Assembly (NCBI GenBank): GCA_025963715.1
Contig: JAOQAG010000043.1
Location: 1-46,061, forward strand
Direction of reading: 5' to 3'
DNA length: 46,061 bases
Source of the DNA: Bacteroidota bacterium
Lineage (GTDB): Bacteria; Bacteroidota; Bacteroidia; 2-12-FULL-35-15
Shown: one piece after another, positions 36,531 to 46,058 of the stretch
Numbering within the stretch: position 1 is the stretch's first letter
How the letters are laid out: the number at the start of each line of letters is the position of its first letter
Translations under genes and position numbers: made by a program
Notes under the pieces: model-generated
Seen by the model: the letters and a program-made list of their open reading frames with translations, nothing else
What the model was told of the DNA's origin: nothing
Databases searched by the model: none

Positions 36531-36853
36531 AGTCGTAGCATTATTGTAATAAAAAAACACACCTGATTTTAAGGCGTGTAAATGTACTAATTTATTGATT
36601 TGAAAAGAGGCCTATTTTCTGGAACACCAAAACTTTGAGATAACCGGTCGTTTTTGGCGGGTGAGCGGTAGCGATTTTAACAATTTTTATAAAATCAGTG
36701 GTTTTTAGGCTTGAGAATATTTATGTGTAATAAGTTGATATTTAAAATCTTATGTGGGACAACGCGCCGACATAATTTTAAAATATTGCGCAAATAATAT
36801 GGTTTCCATTTTTCCTGTAACGAAATATATTTCCCGGGACAAAATTTTAACGC
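36531..36853. other. 323-base non-coding gap
   Basis: AT-rich sequence without an open frame or repeat that I can place. It should hold the receptor's promoter; I see only an imperfect TACATTTA near 36581 on the minus strand. The small palindrome acgcctt/aaggcgt near 36565 may be part of its leader. Confidence 0.4.
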
Positions 36854-37264
36854 TTATTTTTTCTGCGAAAGCGCTAAAATGTGATCAAATTCGGGAGCGG
36901 TAACCGCCGAAACAGAAAGCCTCGATAATTTAATGATCTGCATGTTTTGCAGTTGTTTGTCGGCTTTGATCTCCGCCAGTGTAACCGGGCGTTTTAATTT
37001 TTTGAACGGCGCAAATTCCACTACGCTCCATGCCGGATCCTCGGTAGTTGGGTCCTGGTAATGTTCTTTCACCACTTTGGCAATACCCACAATTTCCAAA
37101 CCTTCGTTACTGTGATAAAAAAAAGCAAGATCGCCTTTTTTCATAGCGCGCATGTTATTGCGGGCAGCGTAATTACGTACGCCATCCCAAACGGCTTTAC
37201 CGTCTTTTTCAAATTTTTCCCAACTGTATTTAACGGGTTCTGATTTTATGAGCCAATGCATCAT
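36854..37264 (-). CDS. EVE domain-containing protein
   Basis: 136 residues, single domain. HWLIKSEPVKYSWEKF at the start, VWDGVRNYAARNNMRAMKKGDLAFFYHSN and GIAKVVKEHYQDPT are typical of the EVE fold, related to PUA/YTH-like domains and thought to bind modified bases. The two adjacent ATGs differ by one codon; I keep the longer. Stand-alone EVE proteins are common in Bacteroidota chromosomes. Confidence 0.9.
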   Translation of the reverse strand: MMHWLIKSEPVKYSWEKFEKDGKAVWDGVRNYAARNNMRAMKKGDLAFFYHSNEGLEIVGIAKVVKEHYQDPTTEDPAWSVVEFAPFKKLKRPVTLAEIKADKQLQNMQIIKLSRLSVSAVTAPEFDHILALSQKK

Positions 37265-37289
37265 ACGAATAACGAATAAAAAACGAATT

Positions 37290-37345
37290 TACGAATCTGT
37301 GTGATCTACTAAATACCAATATTTACTAATATACTAATCTGTGTG
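37290..37345. repeat. dispersed repeat of the ctaatctgtgtg family
   Basis: gaatctgtgtgatctactaaataccaa with a following atactaatctgtgtg closely matches 27330-27380 and 38523-38608. Confidence 0.7.
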
Positions 37346-37429
37346 TAAACTATTTTTTTTGTTTGTGACCAAAGTCAATTAAAAAAATTAATTAACTATT
37401 TTTTCTTAGCGCCTTCGCGGCTTCGTGGT

Positions 37430-37451
37430 AAAAAAAACGCTCCGAAGGAGC
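37430..37451 (-). terminator. terminator of holA
   Basis: On the minus strand gctcc-ttc-ggagc is followed by gttttttt, about 40 bases after the holA stop. Confidence 0.7.
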
Positions 37452-37460
37452 TACCCAGCA

Positions 37461-37485
37461 AAATTAAACTTTTGAACTTTGAACT
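37461..37485. repeat. aactttgaact-type dispersed repeat
   Basis: aaattaaacttttgaactttgaact together with the preceding cccagcaaaatt is the reverse complement of the sequence at 46024-46058, and resembles 27668-27702. Confidence 0.65.
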
Positions 37486-37490
37486 AATTT

Positions 37491-38522
37491 CTAATGTAAA
37501 ATTTTAAACACAAGCTCTTTCAACAACTCGCCTTCCGTTGCTGATCCGGCATCTACGCCTTTGGAGCGCAAATCATAATCCCGCAGGTAGCTGAAAATGG
37601 ATTTTAATTTTCCGACGGAATAATTTTTCGCAGCCATTTCATAATCTTTTACAAAAAAAGGATGCACGCCCAAAGCCGATGCTGCCGCTTTTTTATCCGT
37701 TAAAAAATGATAGGTAAGCAGTTTGCAGAAATAACCATACAGCGATGAAATGGTTACTACCATTGGATTATCTTTGGAGTTGGCTGCAAAATAATTAATG
37801 ATGCGATTGGCTTTTAATACTTCTTTTTTTCCGATCGAGGTCTGTAATTCAAACACGTTATAATCTTTACTGATGCCAATATTAGCCTGTACATGATCGG
37901 CGGTGATCTCCGATTTTGGCGGCAGATTGATCATCAGCTTGTCCAGCTCGTTTGAAATTTTACTCAAACTGGTCCCTAAATATTCCGTCAGTAATTGACA
38001 GGCCTTCGGGGAAACCGAATATTCTTTTCCTTTCAGGTAATTGTTGATCCAGTCAGGAACCTGGTTGTCGTAGATCTTTTTGGATTCAAAAAGTACCGCA
38101 TTTTTATCGATCAGCTTTGCAACCGCCGTGCGCTTGTCGATGCTTTTGTATTTGTGACAAAAAACAAGAATGGTGGAGGATAAGGGATTTTCCAAATACA
38201 GCTCAAACGAAGATTTTTGTTTGTCTTTTTTATCTTCTTTTTCTTTTTTGATCAGGTCTTTTGTATCCTGCGCTTCCTTGATGATCACTACCTGGTATTC
38301 GCTCATCATCGGAAAGCGTTTGGCCGTTCCTATAATATCCGCAGTGGTTACATCGCGGCCGTATAAAACCGTTTGGTTAAATTCCTTTTCGCTTTCATCC
38401 AGCACATGTTGCTCGATATAATCCGAGATCATGTCAATAAAATAAGGTTCGTCACCCATTAGAAAATATACCGGGCGGTATGTTTTCTTTTTGAGGTCCG
38501 ACATGATCTGGTTAAAATCCAT
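37491..38522 (-). CDS. holA: DNA polymerase III subunit delta
   Basis: 343 residues. RPVYFLMGDEPYFIDMISDYI at the start is the delta-subunit signature; FPMMSEYQVVIIKEAQD follows, and the C-terminal helical collar contains NIGISKDYNVFELQTSIGKK. It opens the sliding clamp as part of the clamp loader. Divergent gene order with the HsdR_N-like gene beyond AMP nucleosidase is common in this phylum. Confidence 0.92.
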   Translation of the reverse strand: MDFNQIMSDLKKKTYRPVYFLMGDEPYFIDMISDYIEQHVLDESEKEFNQTVLYGRDVTTADIIGTAKRFPMMSEYQVVIIKEAQDTKDLIKKEKEDKKDKQKSSFELYLENPLSSTILVFCHKYKSIDKRTAVAKLIDKNAVLFESKKIYDNQVPDWINNYLKGKEYSVSPKACQLLTEYLGTSLSKISNELDKLMINLPPKSEITADHVQANIGISKDYNVFELQTSIGKKEVLKANRIINYFAANSKDNPMVVTISSLYGYFCKLLTYHFLTDKKAAASALGVHPFFVKDYEMAAKNYSVGKLKSIFSYLRDYDLRSKGVDAGSATEGELLKELVFKILH

Positions 38523-38608
38523 AATCTACTAAATACTAATTTTTACGAATGTACGAATCTGTGTTTGTTACAAATTACTGATTAATACGAATATACAAAT
38601 CTGTGTTT
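38523..38608. repeat. tandem pair of dispersed ctgtg-family repeats
   Basis: Two successive units: one around ctaaatactaatttttacgaa ending in cgaatctgtg, and one ending in acgaatatacaaatctgtg. Both resemble the units at 27330 and 37290. Confidence 0.65.
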
Positions 38609-38702
38609 TAAAATCTTATTTGAATTATGCTCATCTTCCGAAGCTGTCAGTTTTTAGATTGTCTTCTGATTTTTTTAATCCTAAATAAAAAAATCCTAAA
38701 TC

Positions 38703-39473
38703 CTAAAATCGTAAATGTTTCACCGTCAACCCGTTATTTTTCAACTCATTCAAGGCATCAATACCGATCTTCAAATGATCGTCCACAAAATTCTCTGTTA
38801 CTTTTTTATCGCTTTCTGCGGTTTTTACACCTTCCGAGATCATCGGCTGATCGCTTACCAGCAATAATGCGCCGGTAGGGATTTCGTTGCTGAAACCGGT
38901 GCTGAAAATAGTAGCCGTTTCCATATCAATTCCCATGGCACGGATGGTGCGCAGGTATTCTTTAAATGCTTCGTCGTGTTCCCAAACGCGCCTGTTAGTA
39001 GTGTAAACCGTTCCGGTCCAATAATCTTTCCCATGGTTACGGATGGTGGTGGAAATTGCTTTTTGCAGGCTAAATGCAGGCAATGCAGGTACTTCCGGTG
39101 GAAAATAATCGTCGGAAGTCCCTTCTCCGCGAATGGCAGCGATGGGTAAAATAAGATCGCCCAATTGATTTTTCTTTTTTAATCCGCCGCATTTTCCAAG
39201 GAATAAAACGGCTTTTGGCTCTATCGCGCTAAGCAGATCCATGATGGTAGCAGCATTGGCGCTTCCCATGCTGAAATTAATGATGGTGATGCCGTTTGCA
39301 GTAGCATTAGGCATTGGCATGTCCAGGCCTTCCACTTCCACATTGTTCCACTCTGCAAATTTGCGTACGTATTTATTAAAATTGGTGAGTAAAATATAAC
39401 TTCCAAAATCTTTTAATTCTTTTCCGGTGTACCGTGGCAACCAGTTTTTTACAATCTCTTCTTTATTTTTCAT
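38703..39473 (-). CDS. amn: AMP nucleosidase
   Basis: 256 residues, the short Bacteroidota form. ITIINFSMGSANAATIMDLL, AVLFLGKCGGLKKKNQLGDL and MGIDMETATIF match the nucleoside phosphorylase/AMP nucleosidase fold, the last with the ribose-binding Glu. It splits AMP into adenine and ribose 5-phosphate. Minus-strand TACTTTTG at 39551-39558, 78 bases upstream, is a likely -7 element. Confidence 0.9.
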   Translation of the reverse strand: MKNKEEIVKNWLPRYTGKELKDFGSYILLTNFNKYVRKFAEWNNVEVEGLDMPMPNATANGITIINFSMGSANAATIMDLLSAIEPKAVLFLGKCGGLKKKNQLGDLILPIAAIRGEGTSDDYFPPEVPALPAFSLQKAISTTIRNHGKDYWTGTVYTTNRRVWEHDEAFKEYLRTIRAMGIDMETATIFSTGFSNEIPTGALLLVSDQPMISEGVKTAESDKKVTENFVDDHLKIGIDALNELKNNGLTVKHLRF

Positions 39474-39550
39474 CTTTCTGTATCTCTGATCTTTACTATT
39501 TTAAAATCCGGCTGCGTAGCACGGAATTTTGAGTAAAAATTTAATCCCTG

Positions 39551-39558
39551 CAAAAGTA
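39551..39558 (-). promoter_or_regulatory. probable -7 element of amn
   Basis: Minus-strand TACTTTTG fits TAnnTTTG; a TTT lies about 19 bases upstream in place of TTG. Confidence 0.45.
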
Positions 39559-39650
39559 CAAATAAACACCGCTGATAAAAAATCTGTTAAGAATTATTCA
39601 TAAAAAAAATACACCGGCTTAATCTAAAAACTACGTACTTCGTATTTCAA

Positions 39651-40097
39651 ATGCAGGAGCTGAATTTACCCACTTATTCGTTTAAATTTAAGGATGATCC
39701 GGCAGGTTACATCCGGATCTTCGACGCCATCCGTAAAAAATATGTGGTGCTGACGCCGGAAGAATGGGTGCGTCAGAATTTTGTTCAGTTTCTGGCCATT
39801 GATAAAAAATATCCGGTTTCGCTGATTGCGCTCGAGATCAGCTTAAAATACAACCAATTGCAAAAACGCGCCGATGTGCTGGTGTACAGCAAACAAGGGA
39901 AACCCTTTTTGATGGTGGAATGTAAAGCGCCGGAAGTAAAGGTAACACAGGCGGTTTTTCACCAGATAGCGATGTACAACATGACGTTTAAAGTGGAGTA
40001 TCTGGTGGTAACGAACGGGCTCGACCATTTTTGCTGTAAAATGGATTATGAGGCAGGAACCTACCGGTTTTTGCAGATGATCCCCGATTTTGAATAA
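39651..40097 (+). CDS. HsdR N-terminal-like nuclease-fold protein
   Basis: 148 residues. LTPEEWVRQNFVQFL, then RADVLVYSKQGKPFLMVECKAP, which is the PD-(D/E)xK core (Asp ... Glu-x-Lys) found in the N-terminal domain of type I restriction enzyme HsdR. The helicase part is absent and no methylase or specificity gene is near. Short proteins of this kind are conserved near holA in Bacteroidota; function unknown. Confidence 0.85.
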   Translation: MQELNLPTYSFKFKDDPAGYIRIFDAIRKKYVVLTPEEWVRQNFVQFLAIDKKYPVSLIALEISLKYNQLQKRADVLVYSKQGKPFLMVECKAPEVKVTQAVFHQIAMYNMTFKVEYLVVTNGLDHFCCKMDYEAGTYRFLQMIPDFE

Positions 40098-40151
40098 GCA
40101 TTTGTTTTTTGCCAAAACATCACTACCTTGCTTTAAATTAATTCCAAATCA

Positions 40152-43058
40152 ATGCTACAACTTACTAAAAAACTCAGCGCAGTGGTACTTGCTGCGTGTG
40201 TTTCCTCTCTCGCTTTTGCCCAACACAATGGTACAGCAGTAACAACAGCCAATCCAACACATTTTGTGTTACCGGCTAATTTAAAAGCCGGTGATTTTAT
40301 GGATAAAACCATTATCATTAAAGTAAAATCCGAATACCGTTCGGCCTGCTCAAATGAAAAAATAAATAACGCAGATTTCTTGAAATTATATAACACCATC
40401 GGCGGAAGCGGGCTGGCGAAAAAATTTCCGCTGGTAACAGCGCCGGAGAAAAAAGTAAATGCGCAGGGACAAGCATACGCCGATCTTTCACTGATCTACG
40501 AATTTAAGTATTCGGCCAACGTGAGCTTCGAAAAGATCATCAATACATTTAAAAACCTGGGGATCTTAGAGTATGCCGAGCCGCATTACATTCCGCACAT
40601 CAGCAGCAGCTATGTGCCGAACGATCCGGGTTTGATGCTGCAGTACGGCATTACCAACATCCAGGCGGAACCAGCCTGGGGCATCAATACAACTAGCGCC
40701 CGCGGCGATACCAATGTGGTGATCGGGATCACGGATACCGGTACGGAATTAACGCACGACGACCTGCAGGGAAATTTAAAACACAATTATGCCGATCCGG
40801 TAAATGGTGTGGATGATGATGGCGATGGTTATATTGACAATAACATTGGCTGGGATCTGGGTGATAATGACAATGATCCGACCTGGACGGGAAATCAGCA
40901 CGGAGTACACGTTTGCGGGATTGCAGCAGCAACAACGGATAATAATACGGGTGGAGTTGGCGTAGGTTTTCATTGCAAATACATGCCGGTAAAAATTGCG
41001 GATGCCAGCGGTGCGCTTACAAAAGCGTACGAAGGGATCCAGTATGCTGCAGCGCATGGCTGTAACATTATTAACTGTTCCTGGGGCGGTGCTGCAGCCG
41101 GACAATTTCAGCAGGATATTATAACGTATGCCACCATCAATGAAAATGCGCTGGTAGTGGCGGCAGCCGGAAACGATGGAATGATCGAGGATTTTTATCC
41201 TGCATCCCTGCAATATGTGACCAGCGTTGCGAATACGGATAATTCGGATGTGGCTTCCAGCAGTACCAATTATGGCTACAGCATTGATGTGTGCGCTCCG
41301 GGCGAAAATATTTATTCTACTTTTCCTCCAAACAGTTATGCGTATGAAACCGGTACTTCCATGGCTTCGCCTTGTGCAGCTGGCGCTGCCGCGATCATCA
41401 AATCGTTTTATCCTTCTTACAATGCTTTACAAATTGGTGAACAGTTAAAAGTAACCTGCGATAATATTTACCCGGTGAATACGGCGGCGTATACCAACCG
41501 TTTGGGAAAAGGCCGCATTAATTTGTACCGCGCGCTTACGGAAACCACATCGCCGTCGGTAGTGATGACCAGCCGTGTGGATACGGATAATAACGACAAT
41601 ACATTTGTAGCGAATGATACGATCCGGATGCGCGGCATGTATACCAATTATTTAGCTCCGGCAGCCAACGTGATCGCTACATTAACCGCTATCGGCGCAA
41701 GCTCCACCAACATTACCATTTTGGATGGAACTACTACGCTTGGCGCGATGGGGCAAATGGGAACTGCGAATAACAACGCGGATCCGTTTACGATCAGGGT
41801 CAAACCAACGGCACCGCTGAACACGCTGATCCAGTTTAAATTAACATTTACGGATGCAGCTACTTCTTATACAGCATCGCAATATTTTACGTTAACGGTA
41901 AATGTGGATTACATCAATATTAATATCAACGATGTGGCAACTACGATGACCAGTTCGGGGCGTATTGGTTACCGTGCCGACGGAGAAGCGGGGGGATTGG
42001 GTTTTAACTACATGAACGGCGGAACGCTTTTGTATGAAGGAGGATTGATGATCGGAACCGGTACAAGCAAAGTATCCAATGTGGTGCGCGGCGTTACGCC
42101 GGGTGCTTCTGATGCGGATTTTCAATCGGCAATGACAGTACACAGCGTATTGCCAAGCACGGTTTCGGAATTTGATGTGGATGGAATTATCAACGACATT
42201 CCGGCTGCGACCGGTGTATTGCCGGTAACGATACGGAACCGTGGTTATGCATGGTCGAGCGCAGGAAACAGAAAATACATTATTATTGAATACACGATCA
42301 GCAATACAGGAGCGGCTGCATTGAATAATTTATATGCCGGAATTTTTGCGGATTGGGATATTGATGCGGCTACGTTTGGATCGGATCGTGCTTCGTTTGA
42401 TGCAGCTGACCGGATGGGTTATGCTTATTATTCGGGTGCTGCCGGAAAATATGCCGGAATAAAATTATTATCGCATACGGGCGGTGTAAACCATTACGCG
42501 ATTGATAACGTGGTGGGCGGAGCAGGCGGAATGGATATCAATACGGGCGGTTTCGGGATCGATGAAAAATACACGGCGATGTCCACCAACCGCACGGATG
42601 CCGGTGTTGCCGGTGCCGGAGCGGATATTTGCGATGTGGTAAGCTCGGGGCCGTTTACGATTGCGGCAGGCGATTCTGTAAAAGTGGCGTTTGCACTGAT
42701 CGCGGGCGATAGTTTGCTGGATCTTCAAACAAGCGCGGCGAATGCGCAGATCATGTACGATGGATTACTGCCATCCGGCGTGACCGAAAACCAACTTGAT
42801 GGCAACGGCATGTTTATTTATCCGAACCCTGCTGCGGGCAAATCGACGATCGACATGACGATCGCGCAAAGCGGCATGGTGGAGATTAAATTATACGATA
42901 TGCTGGGAAGAGAAGTGAAAACGGTGGTTTCGGAACGGATGGCTGCTGGAGATCATGTGCTTTCGGTAGATGTTTCGTCGCTGCAAAATGGGTTGTATTA
43001 TTACCACATGACAGTGGATAATAAAAAATATACGTATAAATTGATGATCGCAAAGTAA
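40152..43058 (+). CDS. T9SS-secreted subtilisin-like serine protease (S8)
   Basis: 968 residues. Signal peptide with a cut near SLAFA. Catalytic triad: Asp195 in GITDTGTELTHDD, His250 in GNQHGVHVCGIAAA, Ser403 in GTSMASPCAAGAA; the oxyanion Asn is in VVAAAGNDG. A ~400-residue beta-rich region follows. The last ~80 residues form a type A T9SS sorting domain (YPNPAAGKSTIDM, LYDMLGREVKTV, ending YTYKLMIAK). An exported surface or extracellular protease. Confidence 0.94.
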   Translation: MLQLTKKLSAVVLAACVSSLAFAQHNGTAVTTANPTHFVLPANLKAGDFMDKTIIIKVKSEYRSACSNEKINNADFLKLYNTIGGSGLAKKFPLVTAPEKKVNAQGQAYADLSLIYEFKYSANVSFEKIINTFKNLGILEYAEPHYIPHISSSYVPNDPGLMLQYGITNIQAEPAWGINTTSARGDTNVVIGITDTGTELTHDDLQGNLKHNYADPVNGVDDDGDGYIDNNIGWDLGDNDNDPTWTGNQHGVHVCGIAAATTDNNTGGVGVGFHCKYMPVKIADASGALTKAYEGIQYAAAHGCNIINCSWGGAAAGQFQQDIITYATINENALVVAAAGNDGMIEDFYPASLQYVTSVANTDNSDVASSSTNYGYSIDVCAPGENIYSTFPPNSYAYETGTSMASPCAAGAAAIIKSFYPSYNALQIGEQLKVTCDNIYPVNTAAYTNRLGKGRINLYRALTETTSPSVVMTSRVDTDNNDNTFVANDTIRMRGMYTNYLAPAANVIATLTAIGASSTNITILDGTTTLGAMGQMGTANNNADPFTIRVKPTAPLNTLIQFKLTFTDAATSYTASQYFTLTVNVDYINININDVATTMTSSGRIGYRADGEAGGLGFNYMNGGTLLYEGGLMIGTGTSKVSNVVRGVTPGASDADFQSAMTVHSVLPSTVSEFDVDGIINDIPAATGVLPVTIRNRGYAWSSAGNRKYIIIEYTISNTGAAALNNLYAGIFADWDIDAATFGSDRASFDAADRMGYAYYSGAAGKYAGIKLLSHTGGVNHYAIDNVVGGAGGMDINTGGFGIDEKYTAMSTNRTDAGVAGAGADICDVVSSGPFTIAAGDSVKVAFALIAGDSLLDLQTSAANAQIMYDGLLPSGVTENQLDGNGMFIYPNPAAGKSTIDMTIAQSGMVEIKLYDMLGREVKTVVSERMAAGDHVLSVDVSSLQNGLYYYHMTVDNKKYTYKLMIAK

Positions 43059-43121
43059 TCATTAGTTAAAATTTTTACATTTGCATACTATTAATTAAAG
43101 GAAAACAAAAGAAAAAGTACT

Positions 43122-43679
43122 ATGAATTTAAGTGGAATAATTTCAATTGCAGGAATGAGCGGCTTGTATAAAGTAATTGCTCAATCGAAAAACGGTTTGA
43201 TCGTGGAATCATTGATCGACAAAAAACGCATCCCTGCGCACTCAACAAACAGAGTTAGCGCATTGGAAGATGTAAGCATCTATTCAACCGGTGATGATGT
43301 GCCTTTGAAAGATGTTTTTCAAAAAATATACGACAAAGAAAAAGGCGGTGCTGCGATCGACCATAAAGTGGCGGATGCGGAATTGAAAGCGTATTTCAAA
43401 AAAGCATTTGCTGAATACGATGAAGACCGTGTTTACACTTCCGATATTAAAAAGGTGGTGATGTGGTATAACATTTTGCAAAAAGAAGGTTTGCTGGATA
43501 CAAAAGAAGAAAAAGAAGAGGAAGGCAAAGATGCGAAAGAAGCAAAACCGAAAGTAAAAGCAGATGCGAAAGCCGGAGCTAAAACAAAGGCAAAAGCAAA
43601 AGATACAAACGCCAAACCTGTGAAAACAGCAAGTTCGAAGGTGAAAGTACAGGGTGTAAGAAAAGCCGGAACTGCGTAA
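43122..43679 (+). CDS. DUF5606-type protein with Lys/Ala-rich tail
   Basis: 185 residues. MNLSGIISIAGMSGLYKVIAQ and LIVESLIDKKRIPAHSTNRVS are typical of the Bacteroidota DUF5606 domain (residues ~1-130). The last ~55 residues are a basic, low-complexity tail of KAKAKAD-type units that probably varies between species and could bind nucleic acid. TACATTTG at 43076-43083 is a probable -7 element 39 bases upstream. Confidence 0.85.
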   Translation: MNLSGIISIAGMSGLYKVIAQSKNGLIVESLIDKKRIPAHSTNRVSALEDVSIYSTGDDVPLKDVFQKIYDKEKGGAAIDHKVADAELKAYFKKAFAEYDEDRVYTSDIKKVVMWYNILQKEGLLDTKEEKEEEGKDAKEAKPKVKADAKAGAKTKAKAKDTNAKPVKTASSKVKVQGVRKAGTA

Positions 43680-43766
43680 GCCACCCGTTTTTTTTCATTT
43701 ATCATTTTATCCGGAATTGGGTGTTTTTATACAAACATTCAGTTCCGGAATTAATTTTCTATCTCC

Positions 43767-45491
43767 ATGGAAACAAAGCAAGTTGCTATTCCCCAAAAAC
43801 CTCTCCGCCATTTTTTACCCCAGGATCTGATCATTGATCAATGGAGTACGATCGAATCGTATTACAAGGATCTGAACAACCGTTTGATCGGTTCGGTGCA
43901 GGAGCTGGAGAAGTGGCTGCAGGACAGAAGTGAGCTGGAAGCAGTGATCAGCGAAGACCTGGCATGGCGATACATTAAAATGACCTGCGACACGGCGAGT
44001 GAAGCGTTGACAGAATCGTACAATTATTTTGTTTCGGAAATTGAGCCGCACATTGCACCGTATAGTAACGACCTGAATAAAAAACTGATCGATTGCAGTT
44101 ATACTGATCAGCTGAACAAGGCGGAATTTTTGGTGTATTTCCGTGGTGTGAAAAAAGCATTGGAAATTTACCGCGATGAAAACATTCCGCTGAATACAAA
44201 AATTGCAACCGATTCGCAAAAGTACGGAGCAGTGGTTGCTGCCATGACAGTGAACTGGAAAGGCGAAGAGATCACGCTGCAAAAAGCAGCAAATTTGTTG
44301 AAAGATACGGATCGGAAAATCCGTGAAGAAATATTTTTTAAGATCCAGGATCGTAAAAGCGTTGATACAAATCAATTGAACGATTTGTTTTCAGAGCTTT
44401 TGCAATTGCGCCACCAGGTGGCTGTAAACGCAGGCTTTAAAAACTACCGCGATTATAAATTTGCAGAGCTTGGGCGTTTTGATTACACGGTAAACGATTG
44501 TTTTGATTTTCATAATTCGATCTCAAAAGAAATCTTGCCGATCAGTGCGGGCATCAATACAAAACGTAAAGAAAAATTAAAGCTGGATGTATTGCGGCCA
44601 TGGGATATGGATGTGGATGTGGATGGAAAACCGGCATTGAGCCCGGTAAAAACGGGAGCGGAGCTGATCGATAAAAGTGTGGAATGTTTTTACAAGATCC
44701 GGCCTGCTTTTGGTGAATATTTAGAGATCATGAAAGCGATGGGACACCTGGATCTTGAATCCCGCAAGGGAAAAGCGCCCGGTGGATACAATTATCCTTT
44801 GTACGAAATTGGCGTTCCGTTTATTTTTATGAATTCGGTGGGTGCGCAACGTGATGTGATCACGATGGTGCATGAAGGTGGCCACGCGATCCACTCGTTT
44901 GTAACACGCGACCTGGAAATTACTGATTTTAAAAGCACGCCATCCGAAGTTGCAGAGCTGGCATCCATGTCGATGGAATTAATTTCGATGGAACACTGGA
45001 ATGTGTTTTACGATAATGCGGATGAGTTGAAACGTGCAAAGCAGGAGCAGCTGGAACAAACATTAAAATCGCTGTTGTGGATAGGTGCGGTAGATAAATT
45101 CCAGCATTGGGTATATGAAAATCCTGCGCACACTGTGGAAGAGCGTATGGAAAGCTGGATGCGGATCATCAATGAATTTAGCAGCAACGTGGTGGATTGG
45201 GGCGGAATTGAAGAAATAAAAAAACGCGGTTGGCTGAGTCAGCTGCATATTTTTGAAGTGCCTTTTTATTACATCGAGTACGGAATGGCACAACTGGGCG
45301 CAATTGCTGTGTGGCGCAATTATAAATCAAATCCCGAAAAGGCGCTGGATCAATACGAAGCGGCATTACGGTTGGGTTACACAAAAACGATCCCGGAAAT
45401 TTACAAAGCTGCGGGAATTGAATTTAATTTTTCGCAGGCGTATGTAAAAGAGCTTGCACAATTTGTAAAAAATGAACTCGACAAACTTTAA
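43767..45491 (+). CDS. M3 family oligoendopeptidase
   Basis: 574 residues, no signal peptide. The zinc motif HEGGHAIH begins at residue 369 (His369, Glu370, His373); the third ligand is probably Glu397 in SEVAELAS. The long helical N-terminal half is typical of the M3 fold, which encloses short peptides. Likely a cytoplasmic peptidase that degrades oligopeptides. Confidence 0.92.
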   Translation: METKQVAIPQKPLRHFLPQDLIIDQWSTIESYYKDLNNRLIGSVQELEKWLQDRSELEAVISEDLAWRYIKMTCDTASEALTESYNYFVSEIEPHIAPYSNDLNKKLIDCSYTDQLNKAEFLVYFRGVKKALEIYRDENIPLNTKIATDSQKYGAVVAAMTVNWKGEEITLQKAANLLKDTDRKIREEIFFKIQDRKSVDTNQLNDLFSELLQLRHQVAVNAGFKNYRDYKFAELGRFDYTVNDCFDFHNSISKEILPISAGINTKRKEKLKLDVLRPWDMDVDVDGKPALSPVKTGAELIDKSVECFYKIRPAFGEYLEIMKAMGHLDLESRKGKAPGGYNYPLYEIGVPFIFMNSVGAQRDVITMVHEGGHAIHSFVTRDLEITDFKSTPSEVAELASMSMELISMEHWNVFYDNADELKRAKQEQLEQTLKSLLWIGAVDKFQHWVYENPAHTVEERMESWMRIINEFSSNVVDWGGIEEIKKRGWLSQLHIFEVPFYYIEYGMAQLGAIAVWRNYKSNPEKALDQYEAALRLGYTKTIPEIYKAAGIEFNFSQAYVKELAQFVKNELDKL

Positions 45492-45504
45492 AAATACCTC
45501 TCAC

Positions 45505-46020
45505 ATGAAACGTCCGGAAGCAAACGAATATAACCCTTATTTTAAGAAATACATTGATCTTGTAAAGCAGGATAATGTGTTGAAAGCGTTGAAAGACCAG
45601 GTGATGGATATTCAGGCATTGGTTTCCGGGATTCCGGAAGACAAAGAGGAATATGCGTATGCAGAGGGGAAATGGACGATCAAGGAAGTGCTGGGGCACA
45701 TTATTGATACAGAGCGGATCATGAGCTACCGTGCATTGCGTTTTGCAAGAAAAGATAAAACGGAGCTGAATAGTTTTGATGAAAATTTGTTTGTAGCAAA
45801 TGCAAAATTCAATAAACAATCGCTTTATAATTTAGCGCACGAATTTGCAATTGTGCGTGAAGCCAACCTTGCCTTGTGGAAACAATTTGAAGAAGAAGAA
45901 ATGAGCCAAACCGGCATTGCGAATAAAAATGAAATGTCGGTACGCGCTATTTTGTTTATGATCGCGGGGCATACCACGCACCACATGAATGTGATCAGGA
46001 TTAATTATTTGCTGGATTAA
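45505..46020 (+). CDS. DinB family protein
   Basis: About 171 residues from ATG 45505; an in-frame ATG at 45472 lies inside the preceding gene and is less likely. EGKWTIKEVLGHIIDTERIMSYRALRFAR and the C-terminal AGHTTHHMNVIRINYL supply the three His of the DinB/YfiT metal site. Members include thiol transferases; the substrate is unknown. Starts 13 bases after the peptidase gene. Confidence 0.88.
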   Translation: MKRPEANEYNPYFKKYIDLVKQDNVLKALKDQVMDIQALVSGIPEDKEEYAYAEGKWTIKEVLGHIIDTERIMSYRALRFARKDKTELNSFDENLFVANAKFNKQSLYNLAHEFAIVREANLALWKQFEEEEMSQTGIANKNEMSVRAILFMIAGHTTHHMNVIRINYLLD

Positions 46021-46023
46021 AAA

Positions 46024-46058
46024 AAAGTTCAAAGTTTCAAAGTTTAATTTTGCTGGAT
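46024..46058. repeat. aactttgaact-type dispersed repeat, inverted
   Basis: gttcaaagtttcaaagtttaa and the following attttgctgg are the reverse complement of 37450-37485. Confidence 0.65.

Noticed and set aside
39651-40097. HsdR-like protein as part of a restriction system
   Set aside because: Only the N-terminal nuclease-like domain is present and no hsdM or hsdS is nearby; such short proteins are ordinary in this phylum near holA.
45505-46020. DinB protein as DNA polymerase IV
   Set aside because: The sequence is the small metal-binding DinB/YfiT family, which only shares a name with the polymerase.
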